DNA of 64,000 nucleotides from Lachnospiraceae bacterium (lineage in GTDB: Bacteria > Bacillota > Clostridia > Lachnospirales > Lachnospiraceae), in contig JAILQX010000030.1 in NCBI GenBank assembly GCA_024698705.1, positions 25,237-89,236 of the forward strand, read 5' to 3'. The position numbers were made by a program, and so were the translations under genes. This document shows, piece after piece, positions 63,910 through 64,000 of this stretch. A model generated the notes under the pieces. The model was not told where the DNA came from. It ran no database searches and saw only the letters and a list, made by a program, of their open reading frames with translations. Each line of letters begins with the position of its first letter. Position 1 is the stretch's first letter.

Positions 63910-64000
63910 GTGAATAATTCCTTTCAATGATTTTAAAAAAATTTTTAATATATATTTATTATTATTTTAGTAATACTAATAATAAGGGATGTAAATATGT
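63910..64000. other. AT-rich dnaA-dnaN spacer (partial)
   Basis: Only 91 bases are in view. It is extremely AT-rich, with runs of TTATTATTATT and ATATATAT, as expected for a spacer or unwinding region next to oriC. No DnaA box (TTATCCACA) is seen in this part. Confidence 0.4.

Noticed and set aside
63941..63990. AT-only inverted repeat (TTAGTA-T-TACTAA) near the right edge
   Set aside because: Too weak to be a terminator and no origin boxes are nearby; the element is cut by the window edge.

Overview
The window looks like about 64 kb of a Lachnospiraceae (Clostridia, Bacillota) chromosome, probably a motile plant-glycan user of the Butyrivibrio/Pseudobutyrivibrio/Roseburia type. The evidence is moderate GC, strong AGGAGG-type ribosome sites, a Gram-positive Tad pilus locus without secretin, a large DUF6240-type protein beside flagellin, a DUF5702 Tad protein, an SCO7613-type giant membrane protein, and a hup-rqcP-divIC-tilS order lacking the sporulation genes yabP/yabQ. 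The genus is inference. Nearly every gene is on the minus strand. The right edge is the dnaN-yaaA-recF-gyrB-gyrA block, so dnaA/oriC should lie just beyond position 64000 and these genes run with the fork. Only four genes are on the plus strand (7251, 15593, 18107, 50967). No tRNA, rRNA, insertion sequence, prophage or CRISPR was seen, and no gene-free stretch exceeds 300 bases.

Region by region, in coordinate order: (1) 1-1490, housekeeping: tilS (partial), divIC, rqcP, hup. (2) 1576-7116, the proS-ackA-cca-PEGA lipoprotein run. (3) 7251-12400, a flavoprotein-rubredoxin, an RluA-type pseudouridine synthase with a small membrane protein, then nhaC-pepD-small protein, where nhaC has a folded leader. 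(4) 12438-20090, a two-component system with a possibly leaderless mRNA, an acyltransferase, a tiny membrane protein, ahcY, a 2-hydroxyacid dehydrogenase, a lone type IV prepilin and pgi. (5) 20160-27611, a probable operon murG-rhomboid-flavodoxin/SCP2-giant membrane protein-HIT. (6) 27621-37127, the Tad pilus operon: tadV, tadZ, tadA, tadB, tadC, flp, DUF5702, TadE, a second A24 peptidase, TadE, FHA. (7) 37226-41918, flagellar: a DUF6240 protein, flagellin and fliS, with two sigma-28-like promoters. (8) 41923-48268, glgB with a TPR/AAA-like protein, then cysK. (9) 48287-51731, a beta-glucan locus (GH16 lipoprotein, GH5 enzyme, AraC regulator). (10) 51734-56792, dgt, a CPA2 antiporter, GH25, GNAT and a hypothetical protein. 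(11) 56825-64000, the replication and gyrase block.

The parts most worth a second look are: the Tad locus, with an inserted domain in TadC, a TadZ lacking its P-loop residues, a TadE carrying duplicated Cys/His modules and two peptidases; the nhaC leader, which looks like a candidate ion-responsive RNA; the proS-ackA spacer with three mutually exclusive stems; the flagellar promoter nested in the glgB terminator; and a TPR protein with a degenerate AAA-like C-terminus. All function calls come from reading translated sequence and motifs; no database search was run.
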